DNA from: Mycobacterium sp.
GTDB lineage: Bacteria; Actinomycetota; Actinomycetes; Mycobacteriales; Mycobacteriaceae
Assembly: GCA_031292665.1 (NCBI GenBank)
Contig: JARLGR010000112.1
Location: 1 to 37,158, forward strand
Direction of reading: 5' to 3'
Length of the DNA: 37,158 nucleotides
The notes beneath the pieces are model-generated. The model was not told where the DNA came from, made no database searches, and saw only the letters and a program-made list of their open reading frames with translations. The stretch's first letter is position 1, and each line of letters begins with the position of its first letter. This document shows, piece by piece, positions 18,930 through 30,717 of the stretch. A program made the position numbers and the translations under genes.

Positions 18930-19052
18930 CGCGATCAACATAGCCCGGCCGCCGCGGGCGCCCCGGGCACGGGGTATTGCGGCGTCCGGGAATCCCGTGG
19001 CGAACGCAACAAATCGTCGGCGGTTCGTTGTCGTGGGTTATCGCGTTCCGTG

Positions 19053-19058
19053 TACCCT
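19053..19058 (+). promoter_or_regulatory. -10 element for a leaderless MarR-family mRNA
   Basis: TACCCT fits TANNNT and ends exactly 6 bases before the ATG at 19065, the ideal spacing for transcription to start at the ATG. No ribosome-binding site is present. This supports ATG 19065 over the upstream GTG at 19050. Confidence 0.6.
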
Positions 19059-19064
19059 CTCGCC

Positions 19065-19496
19065 ATGCCTGACAGCGATGCGCGGCTGGCCAGCGACTTG
19101 TCGTTGGCGGTCATGCGGCTGGCCCGCCAACTGCGGTTCCGGAACCCGTCGTCGCCGGTGTCGTTGTCTCAGCTGTCGGCGCTGGCGACCCTGGCAAATG
19201 AAGGGCCGATGACGCCGGGCACGCTGGCGATCCGGGAACGGGTCCGGCCGCCTTCGATGACCAGGGTGATCGCTTCATTGGCGGAGATGGGTCTGGTGGA
19301 CCGCACCCCACACCCCGTTGATGGCCGCCAGGTGCTGGTCGCGGTGTCCGAGTCCGGTGCCGAACTGGTCAAGGCCACCCGTCGCGCCCGCCAGGAATGG
19401 CTGGCCAAACGGCTAGGCACACTGGACAACGACCAGCGCGACACCCTGCGCAACGCGGCCGACCTGATGTTGGCCTTGGTCGACGAAGGCCCGTGA
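19065..19496 (+). CDS. MarR-family transcriptional regulator (Rv0880-like)
   Basis: A 143-residue winged-helix repressor. The DNA-binding domain covers [37 protein letters not shown] with recognition helix near [13 protein letters not shown] and wing [13 protein letters not shown]. Amphipathic helices at both ends form the dimer interface. It is cotranscribed with the rRNA methyltransferase (GTGA overlap). Ligand and targets unknown; autoregulation is usual for the family. Confidence 0.92.
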   Translation: MPDSDARLASDLSLAVMRLARQLRFRNPSSPVSLSQLSALATLANEGPMTPGTLAIRERVRPPSMTRVIASLAEMGLVDRTPHPVDGRQVLVAVSESGAELVKATRRARQEWLAKRLGTLDNDQRDTLRNAADLMLALVDEGP

Positions 19497-20329
19497 GCGC
19501 CGGCTTGGATGTTCAGGACATTGACGATCCCGACGACTCACGGCTCGACGACTTCCGCGACTTAAACAGCATCGATCGACGTCCCGATCTGCCGACCGGC
19601 AAAGGGCTGGTGATCGCCGAGGGTGTGCTGGTGGTGCAGCGCATGCTCGCGTCGCGGTTCACCCCGCACGCTGTGCTCGGCACCGATCGCCGGCTGACCG
19701 AACTCAAGGACGATCTGGCCGGAGTCCCGGCCGATGTCGAAGTGCCGTTCTACCGGACGTCCGCCGACGTCATGGCGCAAGTGGTCGGGTTCCACCTCAA
19801 TCGCGGTGTGCTGGCGGCGGCCAGGAGGGTGCCCGAATCCGGCGTCGCGCAAGTGGTCGACGGTGAGCGCACCCTCGCCGTGCTGGAAGGCGTCAATGAC
19901 CACGAGAACTTGGGTTCGATCTTTCGTAACGCGGCGGGGCTCGGCGTCGACGCGGTGGTGTTCGGGAGTGGCTGCGCCGACCCGCTCTACCGTCGCGCCG
20001 TGCGGGTGTCCATGGGCCACGCGTTGCTGGTGCCGTATGCGCGGGCGACCGATTGGCCCGCCGACCTGGTGATGCTCAAGCAGGGCGGATTTCGGCTGTT
20101 GGCGATGACTCCGGACCCTCAAGCCTGCCCGCTCGCCGAGGCGATGGCGGCCGCGCGCGACGAGCGCGTCGCGGTGCTGGTGGGGGCCGAGGGACCCGGG
20201 CTGATGGCGGCCACGCTGCGGTTGAGCGATGTTCGGGTGCGCATCCCGATGTCGCGGGGCACCGACTCGCTGAACGTCGCGACCGCAGCCGCGTTGGCGT
20301 TCTACGAGCGAGTTAGGCTCGGCCGGTGA
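19493..20329 (+). CDS. SpoU/TrmH-family RNA 2'-O-methyltransferase (Rv0881-like)
   Basis: A 278-residue SPOUT methyltransferase. The N-terminal part is a substrate-binding L30e-like domain; the catalytic knotted domain carries the three motifs: [27 protein letters not shown] and [17 protein letters not shown]. It uses S-adenosylmethionine to methylate ribose in tRNA or rRNA; the exact site is unknown. The GTG start at 19493 overlaps the MarR stop (GTGA). Confidence 0.92.
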   Translation: MSAGLDVQDIDDPDDSRLDDFRDLNSIDRRPDLPTGKGLVIAEGVLVVQRMLASRFTPHAVLGTDRRLTELKDDLAGVPADVEVPFYRTSADVMAQVVGFHLNRGVLAAARRVPESGVAQVVDGERTLAVLEGVNDHENLGSIFRNAAGLGVDAVVFGSGCADPLYRRAVRVSMGHALLVPYARATDWPADLVMLKQGGFRLLAMTPDPQACPLAEAMAAARDERVAVLVGAEGPGLMAATLRLSDVRVRIPMSRGTDSLNVATAAALAFYERVRLGR

Positions 20330-20592
20330 GTGACGAGTCCGTCCCCTGGGCAACGGGTTTGACGGTTGCCGCGTTCGTCGCCGCGGTGATCGGAGCCGGC
20401 GTGGTGGTGCTCAGTCTCGGGCTGGTCCGGGTGCATCCGCTGTTGGCGGTCGGCCTCAACGTCGTGGCGGCCGGGGGGCTGGCGCCGACGTTGTGGGGCT
20501 GGCGGCACGCCCCGGTGCGCCGCTGGTTCGTCCTGGGCGCCGGAGTCGGTGTGGCGGGGGGATGGCTGGCGCTGCTAGCGCTGTCCGCCTGA
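20326..20592 (+). CDS. DUF2537 membrane protein (Rv0882-like)
   Basis: An 88-residue protein with three hydrophobic segments (about 11-34, 39-56, 66-86). The GTG start overlaps the methyltransferase stop (GTGA), making it the third gene of that operon. Its last 18 bases overlap the 3' end of convergent sepH. Function unknown. Confidence 0.85.
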   Translation: MSDESVPWATGLTVAAFVAAVIGAGVVVLSLGLVRVHPLLAVGLNVVAAGGLAPTLWGWRHAPVRRWFVLGAGVGVAGGWLALLALSA

Positions 20593-21333
20593 GCGGACCC
20601 CGAGCAGTACGTCCTCCCAAGCCGGTATGACCGGTTTACCGCGTCGGGTGTGTACCGGCTGCTGCTCTTGCGGTATTTCGGCCGCCGGCTTGGCGGGCTC
20701 GTCGAAGTCGAGGCGGGCCACCTGTGCCACCGGCCGCAGCGGACGTTCGAAGTTCGGGTCGATCAGCTCGCCGGCCGTATCGTCGACGGCCGTGACCGTC
20801 CCGCCGTGTGCGCCGGGCGTGTAGTTGAAATGTGCGATGTTGTCGGACCGGCCGACCTTCCACGCCAGCTGCACCGTCCAGCGGTTGTCCTCGTTGCGCC
20901 AGGCGTCCCAGCTCAGGTTGCCGGGCTCGAGGCCGCGCGTCACCAAGGCGGCGCTGACGGTTTCCAGCAGGGTCAACACCGCGGGGCCGTCGGCGAGTAC
21001 GGGGTGCGCGGCGGTTGCCAGCTCCGCGGCGCGAGCACGTTCCAGCAACACCGGGTGGGCGAAGCGGCGGATCCGCGAGATGTCAGAGCCCGACGCCGCG
21101 GCAACCTGTTCGACGGACGCTCCCGCGCGGATCTTGGCCTGGATATCTCTGGGGCTCAGCATGTTCGTGACCTCGATGTCGAGCTGCGGTTGCTCGGGCG
21201 GTACCCGTTCGCCGCGCACAGCGGCGCTCAGTTGATCGTCGATCGGCAGCTTGAACTGATCTGCTGGATCGTCACTCTGACAGATGATGTGTTTGCCGTC
21301 GGCGTCGAGCCCAACCAATCCGAGTTTCCGCAT
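20575..21333 (-). CDS. sepH: Septation protein SepH
   Basis: A 252-residue actinobacterial cell-division protein of the DUF3071/SepH family, known in Streptomyces and mycobacteria to bind FtsZ and promote its assembly. The N-terminal part (MRKLGLVGLDADGKHIIC) precedes a helix-turn-helix-like motif (MLSPRDIQAKIRAGASVEQVAAASGSDISRIRRF, about 83-116), which mediates FtsZ stimulation. The C-terminal half is less ordered. ATG at 21333 with a GAGGAGAGG site. The frame extends upstream without supporting signals. Confidence 0.9.
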   Translation of the reverse strand: MRKLGLVGLDADGKHIICQSDDPADQFKLPIDDQLSAAVRGERVPPEQPQLDIEVTNMLSPRDIQAKIRAGASVEQVAAASGSDISRIRRFAHPVLLERARAAELATAAHPVLADGPAVLTLLETVSAALVTRGLEPGNLSWDAWRNEDNRWTVQLAWKVGRSDNIAHFNYTPGAHGGTVTAVDDTAGELIDPNFERPLRPVAQVARLDFDEPAKPAAEIPQEQQPVHTRRGKPVIPAWEDVLLGVRSGGQR

Positions 21334-21455
21334 GGCCTCTCCTCGCCAGGCTCCGTGCAAGTCGGCAACGGACCCGTCACGTGCGCACTCTAGTGCAGCG
21401 GACGGCCGCAACCCGGTCTGACACGCTGGTCGGTCCCCGGCTGATGACCAACGAG

Positions 21456-22655
<1,200 letters not shown>

Positions 22656-22707
22656 TTACGGCGGTTGCGTCGCTCCCCGCGCTGTGAGCCACGCCACACC
22701 GCATCGC

Positions 22708-22720
22708 TGACCACTGGTCA
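22708..22720. promoter_or_regulatory. Palindrome in the serC / diiron oxygenase intergenic region
   Basis: TGACCACTGGTCA is a perfect 6-1-6 palindrome, typical in size for a TetR- or GntR-type operator. It lies between two divergent genes, about 100 bases from the oxygenase start. The regulator is unknown. Confidence 0.4.
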
Positions 22721-22817
22721 CGCCACAGTGCCGGAGGCGGTCTGGAAAATATCCGGTACCAGCGGTACTGTCGAGACACAGCACGTCCGAATTTAAACCT
22801 CGTTGGGGAGGCTTGGA

Positions 22818-23840
22818 ATGGCCAGGACGCGAATGGTTCGACGGTGGCGCCGCAACATGGAGGTTCGCGACGACGCCGAATACGTGAACATGCTTGCCAC
22901 ACTGTCTGAGGGGTCGGTGCGGCTAAACTTCAACCCGTACACCGACATCGACTGGGAGTCAACGGAATTCGCCGTCACCGATAACGACCCGCGGTGGATT
23001 CTTCCGGCTACCGACCCGCTGGGCCGCCATCCCTGGTATCAGGCGCAGCCGGAAGAACGCAAGATCAAGATCGGCATGTGGCGCCAGGCCAACGTCGCCA
23101 AGGTCGGACTGCACTTCGAATCGATCCTGATCCGCGGGCTGATGAACTACACCTTCTGGGTGCCCAACGGCTCGCCCGAATACCGTTACTGCTTGCACGA
23201 ATCGGTCGAAGAGTGCAACCACACCATGATGTTCCAGGAGATGGTCAACCGCGTCGGCGCCGACGTACCCGGGATGCCGCGGCTGCTGCGCTGGCTCTCG
23301 CCGCTGGTTCCGCTGGTGGCCGGTCCGTTGCCGGTGGCGTTTTTCATCGGGGTGCTCGCCGGCGAGGAGCCGATCGACCACACCCAGAAAAATGTTCTGC
23401 GCGAAGGCAAGTCGCTGCACCCCGTGATGGAGAGGGTGATGGCCATTCACGTGGCCGAAGAGGCCCGGCACATCTCGTTCGCCCACGAGTTCTTGCGCCG
23501 ACGGTTGCCGCAGCTGACCAAGCGTCAGCGCTTCTGGACGTCGCTCTACCTGCCGCTGACGATGCGGGCCCTGTGCCAGGCCATTGTGGTGCCGCCCAAG
23601 TCGTTCTGGGACGAGTTCGAGATCCCGCGCGAGGTGAAGAAGGAGCTCTTCTTCCGGTCGGCGGAGTCGCGAAAGTGGTTGAGGGACATGTTCGCCGACG
23701 TGCGGATGCTGGCCCACGACGCCGGGCTCATGGAACCGCGTTCCGCACGGCTGATGTGGCGGCTCTGCAAGATCGACGGCGAACCGTCTCGTTACCGCAG
23801 CGAGCCGCAACGCCAGCATCTGGCCGCGCCGGCCGCGTAG
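22818..23840 (+). CDS. AurF-like diiron oxygenase (Rv0885-like)
   Basis: A 340-residue helical ferritin-like protein with diiron ligand motifs ESVEECNHTMMFQE and HVAEEARHISFAHEFL (EExxH pattern), the arrangement of AurF-type N-oxygenases and related diiron enzymes. A hydrophobic stretch between them (LVPLVAGPLPVAFFIGVL) may contact membrane or lipid substrate. Start ATG at 22818 after GGGGAGG. It ends 21 bases before fprB, which encodes a ferredoxin/ferredoxin-reductase fusion that could deliver electrons. Substrate unknown. Confidence 0.87.
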   Translation: MARTRMVRRWRRNMEVRDDAEYVNMLATLSEGSVRLNFNPYTDIDWESTEFAVTDNDPRWILPATDPLGRHPWYQAQPEERKIKIGMWRQANVAKVGLHFESILIRGLMNYTFWVPNGSPEYRYCLHESVEECNHTMMFQEMVNRVGADVPGMPRLLRWLSPLVPLVAGPLPVAFFIGVLAGEEPIDHTQKNVLREGKSLHPVMERVMAIHVAEEARHISFAHEFLRRRLPQLTKRQRFWTSLYLPLTMRALCQAIVVPPKSFWDEFEIPREVKKELFFRSAESRKWLRDMFADVRMLAHDAGLMEPRSARLMWRLCKIDGEPSRYRSEPQRQHLAAPAA

Positions 23841-23861
23841 GACCGCACGGGTTCGGTATCT

Positions 23862-25553
23862 ATGCCGCACGTTATTACCCAGTCGTGCTGCAACGACGGG
23901 TCATGTGTCTTCGCGTGCCCGGTGAACTGCATTCACCCGACACCGGACGAGCCGGGCTTCGCGATGTCGGAGATGCTGTACATCGATCCGGTGGCCTGCG
24001 TGGACTGCGGTGCCTGCGTGAGCGCCTGCCCGGTCGGGGCCATCGCGCCCGACACCCGATTGGACGCCAGGCAGTTGCCGTTCGTCGAGATCAACGCGTC
24101 CTTCTACCCGGAGCGGCCCGCCGACGTGAAGCTGCCGCCGACGTCGAAGCTGGCCCCGGTGATTCCCGCCGCCGAGGTGCGCGCGCACCGGCAGCCGCTG
24201 ACCGTGGCCATCGTGGGGTCCGGCCCGGCGGCGATGTACGCCGCTGACGAACTGCTCACCCAACGGGGCGTGCGGGTCAACGTCTTCGAGAAATTGCCCA
24301 CCCCCTTCGGGCTGGTGCGCGCCGGGGTGGCCCCCGACCACCAGAACACCAAGCGGGTCACGCAGCTCTTCGATCGGGTCTCCCGTCATCGCGGCTTCCG
24401 GTTCTACCTCAACGTCGAGATCGGCAGGCATCTGAGTCACCAAGAACTGCTGGCCCACCATCACGCCGTGCTCTACGCAGTCGGTGCGCCGGACGACCGC
24501 CGGCTCGACATCGACGGCATGGGCCTGCCGGGCACCGGGACCGCCACCGAGCTGGTCGCGTGGATCAACGGGCATCCCGAATTCACCGATCTGCGGGTCG
24601 ATCTCAGCCATGAACGGGTTGTCGTCATCGGTAATGGCAACGTCGCTCTCGATGCGGCCCGGATGCTCACCGCCGGCCCCGACCAGTTGGCCCGCACCGA
24701 CATCTCCGACCATGCGCTCGCGGCGTTTCGCAACTCCGCGGTGCGCGAAGTGGTGATCGCCGCCCGGCGCGGGCCCGCCCAGTCGGCGTTCACCCTGCCC
24801 GAACTGATCGGGCTGACGGGCTCCGCCGAGGTCGTGGTTGACCCCGACGACCACGCGGTGGTGGAACACGATCTCGCGACGGTGTCCGACCCGCTCACCA
24901 AGAACAAACTGGAGATCTTGAGCGGGCTCGGTGACGGTTCGGGGCCCCGCAAGCGTCCACGAGTCCGGCTGGCTTACCGGCTCACGCCCGAACGCGTGCT
25001 GGGGCAGCACCGGGCCACCGGTGTGGAGTTCTCGGTCACTGGCACCCAGGCGGTGCGCCGGCTGGACGCCGGCCTGGTACTGACGTCAATCGGCTACCGC
25101 GGCAAGAGGATCCGCGACCTTCCGTTCGACGAATCGGCGGCCCTCGTCCCGAACCGGGACGGCCGTGTCGTCGACCCCGACTCCGGCCGGTCGGTGCCCG
25201 CGGCGTACGTGGCGGGGTGGATCAAGCGAGGGCCCACGGGGTTCATCGGTACCAACAAGTCCTGCTCTTTGCAGACCGTTCACGCGCTCGTCGCCGACTT
25301 CAACTCCGGCAAGCTGACCGACCCGGTAGGCAAGCCCGACGCGCTTGCCAAGCTGGTGCACGCCCGCCAACCGGACGCCGTCGACTGCGCGGGCTGGCGG
25401 GCGATTGACGCCGCGGAGGTCGATCGGGGCGCCCGCGACGGACGGCCGCGCAACAAGTTCACCAACACCGCCGACATGCTCGCCGCCGCGGCCATCGCGG
25501 AACCGGCGCCGCCGCTGCGACGCCGGCTGCTGGCGTGGTTGGGCAACCGGTAG
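23862..25553 (+). CDS. fprB: Ferredoxin/ferredoxin-NADP reductase fusion FprB
   Basis: A 563-residue NADPH-ferredoxin reductase with an N-terminal ferredoxin domain. Cysteines 9, 10, 15, 19 and 23 and the CVDCGACVSACP motif (46-57) resemble seven-iron type ferredoxins. The reductase part belongs to the adrenodoxin-reductase family: FAD-binding IVGSGPAAMYAADEL near residue 116, PFGLVRAGVAPDH, the NADP-binding VIGNGNVALDAARML near 253, and the C-terminal AGWIKRGPTGFIGTNK. Close spacing to the diiron oxygenase suggests an operon and an electron-transfer pair. Confidence 0.95.
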   Translation: MPHVITQSCCNDGSCVFACPVNCIHPTPDEPGFAMSEMLYIDPVACVDCGACVSACPVGAIAPDTRLDARQLPFVEINASFYPERPADVKLPPTSKLAPVIPAAEVRAHRQPLTVAIVGSGPAAMYAADELLTQRGVRVNVFEKLPTPFGLVRAGVAPDHQNTKRVTQLFDRVSRHRGFRFYLNVEIGRHLSHQELLAHHHAVLYAVGAPDDRRLDIDGMGLPGTGTATELVAWINGHPEFTDLRVDLSHERVVVIGNGNVALDAARMLTAGPDQLARTDISDHALAAFRNSAVREVVIAARRGPAQSAFTLPELIGLTGSAEVVVDPDDHAVVEHDLATVSDPLTKNKLEILSGLGDGSGPRKRPRVRLAYRLTPERVLGQHRATGVEFSVTGTQAVRRLDAGLVLTSIGYRGKRIRDLPFDESAALVPNRDGRVVDPDSGRSVPAAYVAGWIKRGPTGFIGTNKSCSLQTVHALVADFNSGKLTDPVGKPDALAKLVHARQPDAVDCAGWRAIDAAEVDRGARDGRPRNKFTNTADMLAAAAIAEPAPPLRRRLLAWLGNR

Positions 25554-25713
25554 CCGGCGCCACATGCAAGACATCGCAGCTTCGATGTCGTCGTAACTGA
25601 CCTCGCGGACCGGTTGTCCGAGCGACCAGTGGTGGCCTCAATGGTTATTGACCGCGCGTGCGACGAAAACTCATCGCGGCGCTATTCAATCGCCGGGCAC
25701 CGACCAGCGCACC

Positions 25714-25771
25714 CGAGCGTCACGCCACGGCGAAATCCGGCGCGCCGAAGGTCGCCGTGGCGTTACGCTCG
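25714..25771. terminator. Large hairpin between fprB and citA
   Basis: A 20-bp inverted repeat with one mismatch (25714-25733 with 25752-25771) and an 18-base loop. It lies just before the citA stop, between convergent genes, in a 233-base gap with no convincing gene. It could be a bidirectional terminator or an interspersed repeat; there is no U tract. Confidence 0.55.
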
Positions 25772-25786
25772 CGCGCCAGCGGCGAT

Positions 25787-26908
25787 TCAGGCGGAGGTGA
25801 GAAGCCGGTCCCAGCCCTCGACGGCCTCGGGGCTGCGCGGACCCGGTCCCACGTAGATGGCGGAAGGGCGGACCAGCTTGCCGAGTCGTTTCTGTTCGAG
25901 GATGTGGGCGCACCACCCTGCGGTGCGCCCACAGGTAAACATCGCCGGCATCATGTTGGCCGGCACCCGGGCGAAGTCCAGGATCACGGCGGCCCAGAAC
26001 TCGACGTTGGTTTCGATCGCTCGGTCCGGGCGGCGCTCACGCAGCTCGGCCAGGGCGGCCTGCTCGAGCGCGACCGCGACCTCGTGGCGGGGTGCGCCCA
26101 GTCGCTCGGAGGCGGCGCGCAGCACCCGCGCCCGTGGGTCTTCCGCACGGTAGACGCGGTGCCCGAATCCCATCAACTTCTCCCCCCGGTCGAGGATCCC
26201 CTTGACCAGGCTGCGTGCGTCGCCGGTTCGCTCTACCTCTTCGAGCATCGGCAGGACCCGGGCCGGCGCTCCGCCGTGCAGCGGCCCGCTCATCGCCCCG
26301 ATCGCCCCGGAGAGCGCCGCCGCCACGTCCGCCCCGGTCGAGGCGATCACCCGGGCGGTGAACGTCGAGGCGTTCATCCCGTGCTCGGCGGCCGACACCC
26401 AGTAGGCGTCAATCGCCTCGACGTGCTTGGGGTCCGGCTCGCCCTGCCAGCGCGTCATGAAACGCGCTGTGACCGTGGGGCATTCGTCGATGATCCGCTG
26501 CGGAACCGCTGGCTGGTAGATGCCGCGTGCCGACTGCGCGACGTAGGACAGCGCCATCACCGACGCCCGCGCCAGCTGGTTGCGGGCGGTGACGTCGTCG
26601 GTGTCCAGCAGGGGCTTGTAGCCCCAAATGGGCGCCAGCATGGCCAGGCCCGCCTGCACGTCGACGCGCACATCGCCGGTGTGAATGGGCAGCGGAAACG
26701 GCTCGGCGGGGGGCAGCCCGTGGCCGAACTTGCCGTCGACAAGCAGCGCCCACACGTCGCCGAACGTGACCTGTTGATTCACCAGATCCTGGATGTCGAC
26801 GCCGCGGTAGCGCAGGGCCCCGCCGTCTTTGTCCGGTTCGGCGATTTCCGTGGTGAAGGCGACCACGCCCTCCAGGCCGGGCACGAAGTTTTCGGGAACC
26901 ACAGTCAT
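25787..26908 (-). CDS. citA: Citrate synthase-like protein CitA
   Basis: A 373-residue citrate-synthase-family protein, condensing oxaloacetate with acetyl-CoA or a related acyl-CoA. The catalytic triad is visible: His211 (LHGGAP), His250 (GHRVY) and Asp311 (LDFARVP). The start is ATG at 26908; the open frame runs 17 codons further but into the shared promoter. It shares a 71-base divergent promoter with pdxH and is one of two citrate synthases within 3 kb. M. tuberculosis Rv0889c has the same length. Confidence 0.94.
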   Translation of the reverse strand: MTVVPENFVPGLEGVVAFTTEIAEPDKDGGALRYRGVDIQDLVNQQVTFGDVWALLVDGKFGHGLPPAEPFPLPIHTGDVRVDVQAGLAMLAPIWGYKPLLDTDDVTARNQLARASVMALSYVAQSARGIYQPAVPQRIIDECPTVTARFMTRWQGEPDPKHVEAIDAYWVSAAEHGMNASTFTARVIASTGADVAAALSGAIGAMSGPLHGGAPARVLPMLEEVERTGDARSLVKGILDRGEKLMGFGHRVYRAEDPRARVLRAASERLGAPRHEVAVALEQAALAELRERRPDRAIETNVEFWAAVILDFARVPANMMPAMFTCGRTAGWCAHILEQKRLGKLVRPSAIYVGPGPRSPEAVEGWDRLLTSA

Positions 26909-26939
26909 AGGCAAATTCTTGCACCCCACCGTCTGGCCG

Positions 26940-26972
26940 ACGCTACCGGCCAGTAGCAACCCCCGGTAGCGT
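26940..26972. promoter_or_regulatory. Inverted repeat over the pdxH promoter
   Basis: ACGCTACCGG (26940-26949) and CCGGTAGCGT (26963-26972) are perfect reverse complements with a 13-base spacer. The right arm contains the likely pdxH -10 element, so a protein bound here would block RNA polymerase. Confidence 0.5.
26967..26972 (+). promoter_or_regulatory. -10 element for leaderless pdxH mRNA
   Basis: TAGCGT lies 7 bases before the pdxH ATG at 26980, with no ribosome-binding site, so transcription probably starts at or beside the ATG. Confidence 0.5.
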
Positions 26973-26979
26973 TGGCGCG

Positions 26980-27639
26980 ATGGCAGGACCAGGAAAAGAA
27001 CACCTGCAGGGCATGCGCGTGGAATACGGGTCAGTCGAGAAGGACGGCAGCCCGGATCTCGACGTGGACTGGCTCGACGATGGTTGGCTCGCGTTGTTGC
27101 GCAAGTGGATCGACGACGCCGAACGCGCCGGTGTCGCCGAGCCCAACGCCATGGTGCTGGCTACCGTGGCGGACGGCAGGCCGGGGAGCCGATCGGTGTT
27201 GTGCAAGAGCGTGGATGAGACCGGAGTCACTTTCTTCACCAACTATGACTCAGCCAAAGGCGTCGAGTTGGCGGCGGCGCCGTACGCCGCGGTGACTTTT
27301 CCCTGGTACCAGCTCGGGCGACAGGTTCACATCCGCGGCCCGGTCAGCAAGGTCGACCCGCAGGTCACCGACGACTACTGGTCCAAGCGGCCGCGGGGCT
27401 CCCAACTGGGTGCGTGGGCATCACATCAGTCGCAGCCGATCGCGTCGCGAGCGGCGCTGCTCGCCCAGCTGGCCGAGGTCACGGCGCGCTTCGCCGACTC
27501 CGAACGCGTGCCGGTGCCGCCGGGCTGGGGCGGCTATCTGATCGGCCCTGAGCAGGTGGAATTCTGGCAGGGCCGGGAGAACCGGCTGCACAATCGGATT
27601 CGGGTCATCGCCGCCCACGTCGAGCGCCTGCAGCCCTAG
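26980..27639 (+). CDS. pdxH: Pyridoxamine 5'-phosphate oxidase PdxH
   Basis: A 219-residue FMN-dependent enzyme forming pyridoxal 5'-phosphate from pyridoxine or pyridoxamine phosphate. Signatures are [22 protein letters not shown], the [13 protein letters not shown] loop, [16 protein letters not shown], and the C-terminal [13 protein letters not shown] (canonical GRxNRLHDR). In M. tuberculosis pdxH lies elsewhere (Rv2607), while in other mycobacteria it is next to gltA2 as here (from memory). Confidence 0.95.
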   Translation: MAGPGKEHLQGMRVEYGSVEKDGSPDLDVDWLDDGWLALLRKWIDDAERAGVAEPNAMVLATVADGRPGSRSVLCKSVDETGVTFFTNYDSAKGVELAAAPYAAVTFPWYQLGRQVHIRGPVSKVDPQVTDDYWSKRPRGSQLGAWASHQSQPIASRAALLAQLAEVTARFADSERVPVPPGWGGYLIGPEQVEFWQGRENRLHNRIRVIAAHVERLQP

Positions 27640-27720
27640 CAATCGACCGGCGCCCACCCGACGAACGGCTTTGCGACCTGCGGACCTGACCCCGCGCAGG
27701 CGCTCCTCCCCCATAACGAC

Positions 27721-27726
27721 TACCTT
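27721..27726 (+). promoter_or_regulatory. Candidate gltA2 -10 element
   Basis: TACCTT matches TANNNT and would place a transcription start near the ATG at 27732. The mRNA could therefore be translated from that ATG without leader, or from the GTG at 27786, which has an AAAGGGG site. Confidence 0.4.
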
Positions 27727-27785
27727 CAGCTATGAGTACCGAATCAGGGCAGCCGCCATATCAGCCAGAGCGCAAAGGGGTTCTC

Positions 27786-29080
<1,295 letters not shown>

Positions 29081-29081
<1 letters not shown>

Positions 29082-29125
29082 TGGCGATCGCTGGCGCGGC
29101 GAAGCCGGGCGCAGCGGGTCGCCAC
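29081..29125. terminator. Nested hairpin after gltA2
   Basis: GTGGCGA (29081-29087) pairs with TCGCCAC (29119-29125), enclosing CGCTG/CAGCG (29089-29093 with 29112-29116) and an inner GGC/GCC stem. It starts on the last base of the gltA2 stop codon and lies between convergent genes. Confidence 0.5.
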
Positions 29126-29137
29126 CAGAATCTTGAG

Positions 29138-30691
29138 TTACACCGACGCCAGCACCGCCATCGCGGCGTTGTGCCCCCCGATCCCCGAGACCGCCCCGCC
29201 GCGGCGAGCGCCCGAGCCGCACAACAGGATTCGCTGATGCGCCGTGGCCACTCCCCATTGCCGCGCCGGGGTGTCCAACGGGTCGTCGTCGTCCGCGAAA
29301 GGCCACGACAGGGCGCCGTGGAAGATGTTGCCGCCCGTCATCGCCAGTGTGCTCTGCAGGTCGAAGGTGGTCGTCGTCTCGATGCACGGCCGGCCGTGCG
29401 CGTCGCTCACTAACAGATCCTGAATGGGCTCGGCCAGAACGGAATTGAGCGACCCCAGGACCGATTCGGTGAGCTGTTCGCGCAGCGTGTCGGGGTCTGC
29501 ACCGTCGAGCAGTGAATGCGGGGTGTGCAAGCCGAACACCGTCATCGTGTGCGCGCCCGCGTCGCGGAGCAGGGCCGAGAGGATGCTCGAATCGGTCAGC
29601 GAATGGCAGTAGGCCTCGCACGGCAACGGATTGGGCACCTGCCCGGAAGCTGCCTGTGAATACGCCTCGTCCAGTTGGGTCCACGTTTCGTTCACGTGGA
29701 AGGTCCCGCCGAATGCCTCTTCGGGGGTGACGGTCTCGTCGCGCAATCGGGGCAGCCGCTGCAACACCATGTTCACCTTGACCTGCGCGCCCTGCGGTGG
29801 TGGGGGCGGCGTCTCGCCGAGCAGGCCGGCCAGGACCGTCGGTGTGACCCCCGCCAGAACGAATCGGCCCCGGATCACATGCTCGTGGTCGTCGGCGCGG
29901 TAGCGCACGATGCCGTCCGGGTCGACGGCGTAAACCTCTGCGTCGGTGATGAGTTGAGCCCCATAGCCGACGGCCGCCGCGGCGAGGGCGGCGGTCACCG
30001 AGCCCATTCCACCGACGGGGACGTCCCAGTTCCCGGTGCCGCCGCCCAGGACGTGGTACAGGAAGCAGGTGTTCTGGGCCAGCGACGGGTCGTCGAGGCG
30101 GGCGAAGGTGCCGATCAGTGCGTCGGTCGCCATCACGCCGCGGACCAGGTCGTCGCAGACCGCCTCGGTGATGGCCTGCCCGATCGGTTCATCCATCATG
30201 GCCCGCCACGCAGCGGACGCGTCCCGGTCGGTGCTTGCCAGGACGTGTCGGCGGGCCTGCTCGCGGGTGCGCAGCGGTTCGAGCAGCGTCGGCCACAGCC
30301 GTTGGGTCACCAGCCGGCAGCGCCGGTAGAACGCGGCGAAACCCTCCTCGTCCCCGGCCGCGCCGATGTCGGCCAGACGGTCGCGGCTGGGCCCGCCCTG
30401 CGACCCGACCAGCAGGCCGTGGCGGCCGCCCGTGGCCGGCTGCGGGGTGTACGACGAAAACGGCCGCCTGGCCAGCCGCACCGTCGCGCCCAGGTCGTCG
30501 ACGATGCGGGGCGGCAGCAGACTGACGAGATACGAGTAGCGCGACAATCGGACCTCGACACCGTCGAAGGCCGCCACCGAGACGGCGGCCCCACCGATGC
30601 GCGCCAACCGCTCGAGCAGTCGCACCCGCAGGCCGGCGCGGGCCAGGTAGCCGGCCGCCACCAGGCCGTTGTGGCCGCCGCCGACGATCAC
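29138..30691 (-). CDS. FAD-dependent oxidoreductase, phytoene-desaturase-like (Rv0897c-like)
   Basis: A 517-residue flavoprotein of the NAD(P)/FAD oxidoreductase (CrtI-like) superfamily. The dinucleotide-binding motif is at the very N-terminus: [17 protein letters not shown] with the acidic residue in RLLERL. The C-terminal FAD motif reads [23 protein letters not shown]. The substrate is unknown; relatives act on carotenoids or other hydrophobic compounds. The GTG at 30691 begins directly on the first beta strand, so the true N-terminus may lie upstream: a CTG at 30719-30721 overlaps the stop of the DUF2630 gene and would add 10 residues. Confidence 0.88.
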   Translation of the reverse strand: MIVGGGHNGLVAAGYLARAGLRVRLLERLARIGGAAVSVAAFDGVEVRLSRYSYLVSLLPPRIVDDLGATVRLARRPFSSYTPQPATGGRHGLLVGSQGGPSRDRLADIGAAGDEEGFAAFYRRCRLVTQRLWPTLLEPLRTREQARRHVLASTDRDASAAWRAMMDEPIGQAITEAVCDDLVRGVMATDALIGTFARLDDPSLAQNTCFLYHVLGGGTGNWDVPVGGMGSVTAALAAAAVGYGAQLITDAEVYAVDPDGIVRYRADDHEHVIRGRFVLAGVTPTVLAGLLGETPPPPPQGAQVKVNMVLQRLPRLRDETVTPEEAFGGTFHVNETWTQLDEAYSQAASGQVPNPLPCEAYCHSLTDSSILSALLRDAGAHTMTVFGLHTPHSLLDGADPDTLREQLTESVLGSLNSVLAEPIQDLLVSDAHGRPCIETTTTFDLQSTLAMTGGNIFHGALSWPFADDDDPLDTPARQWGVATAHQRILLCGSGARRGGAVSGIGGHNAAMAVLASV

Positions 30692-30717
30692 GGCGTCGAC
30701 GTCGGCCGCGCGCCCGC

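Noticed and set aside
18930..19064. Possible MarR operator between the Rv0879c-like and MarR-family genes
   Set aside because: Only short imperfect symmetry (CAACAA/TTGTCG type) is visible; not enough to claim a site, although autoregulation is expected.
25658..26956. 432-codon plus-strand frame
   Set aside because: Antisense to citA, whose catalytic triad is intact; no recognisable domain.
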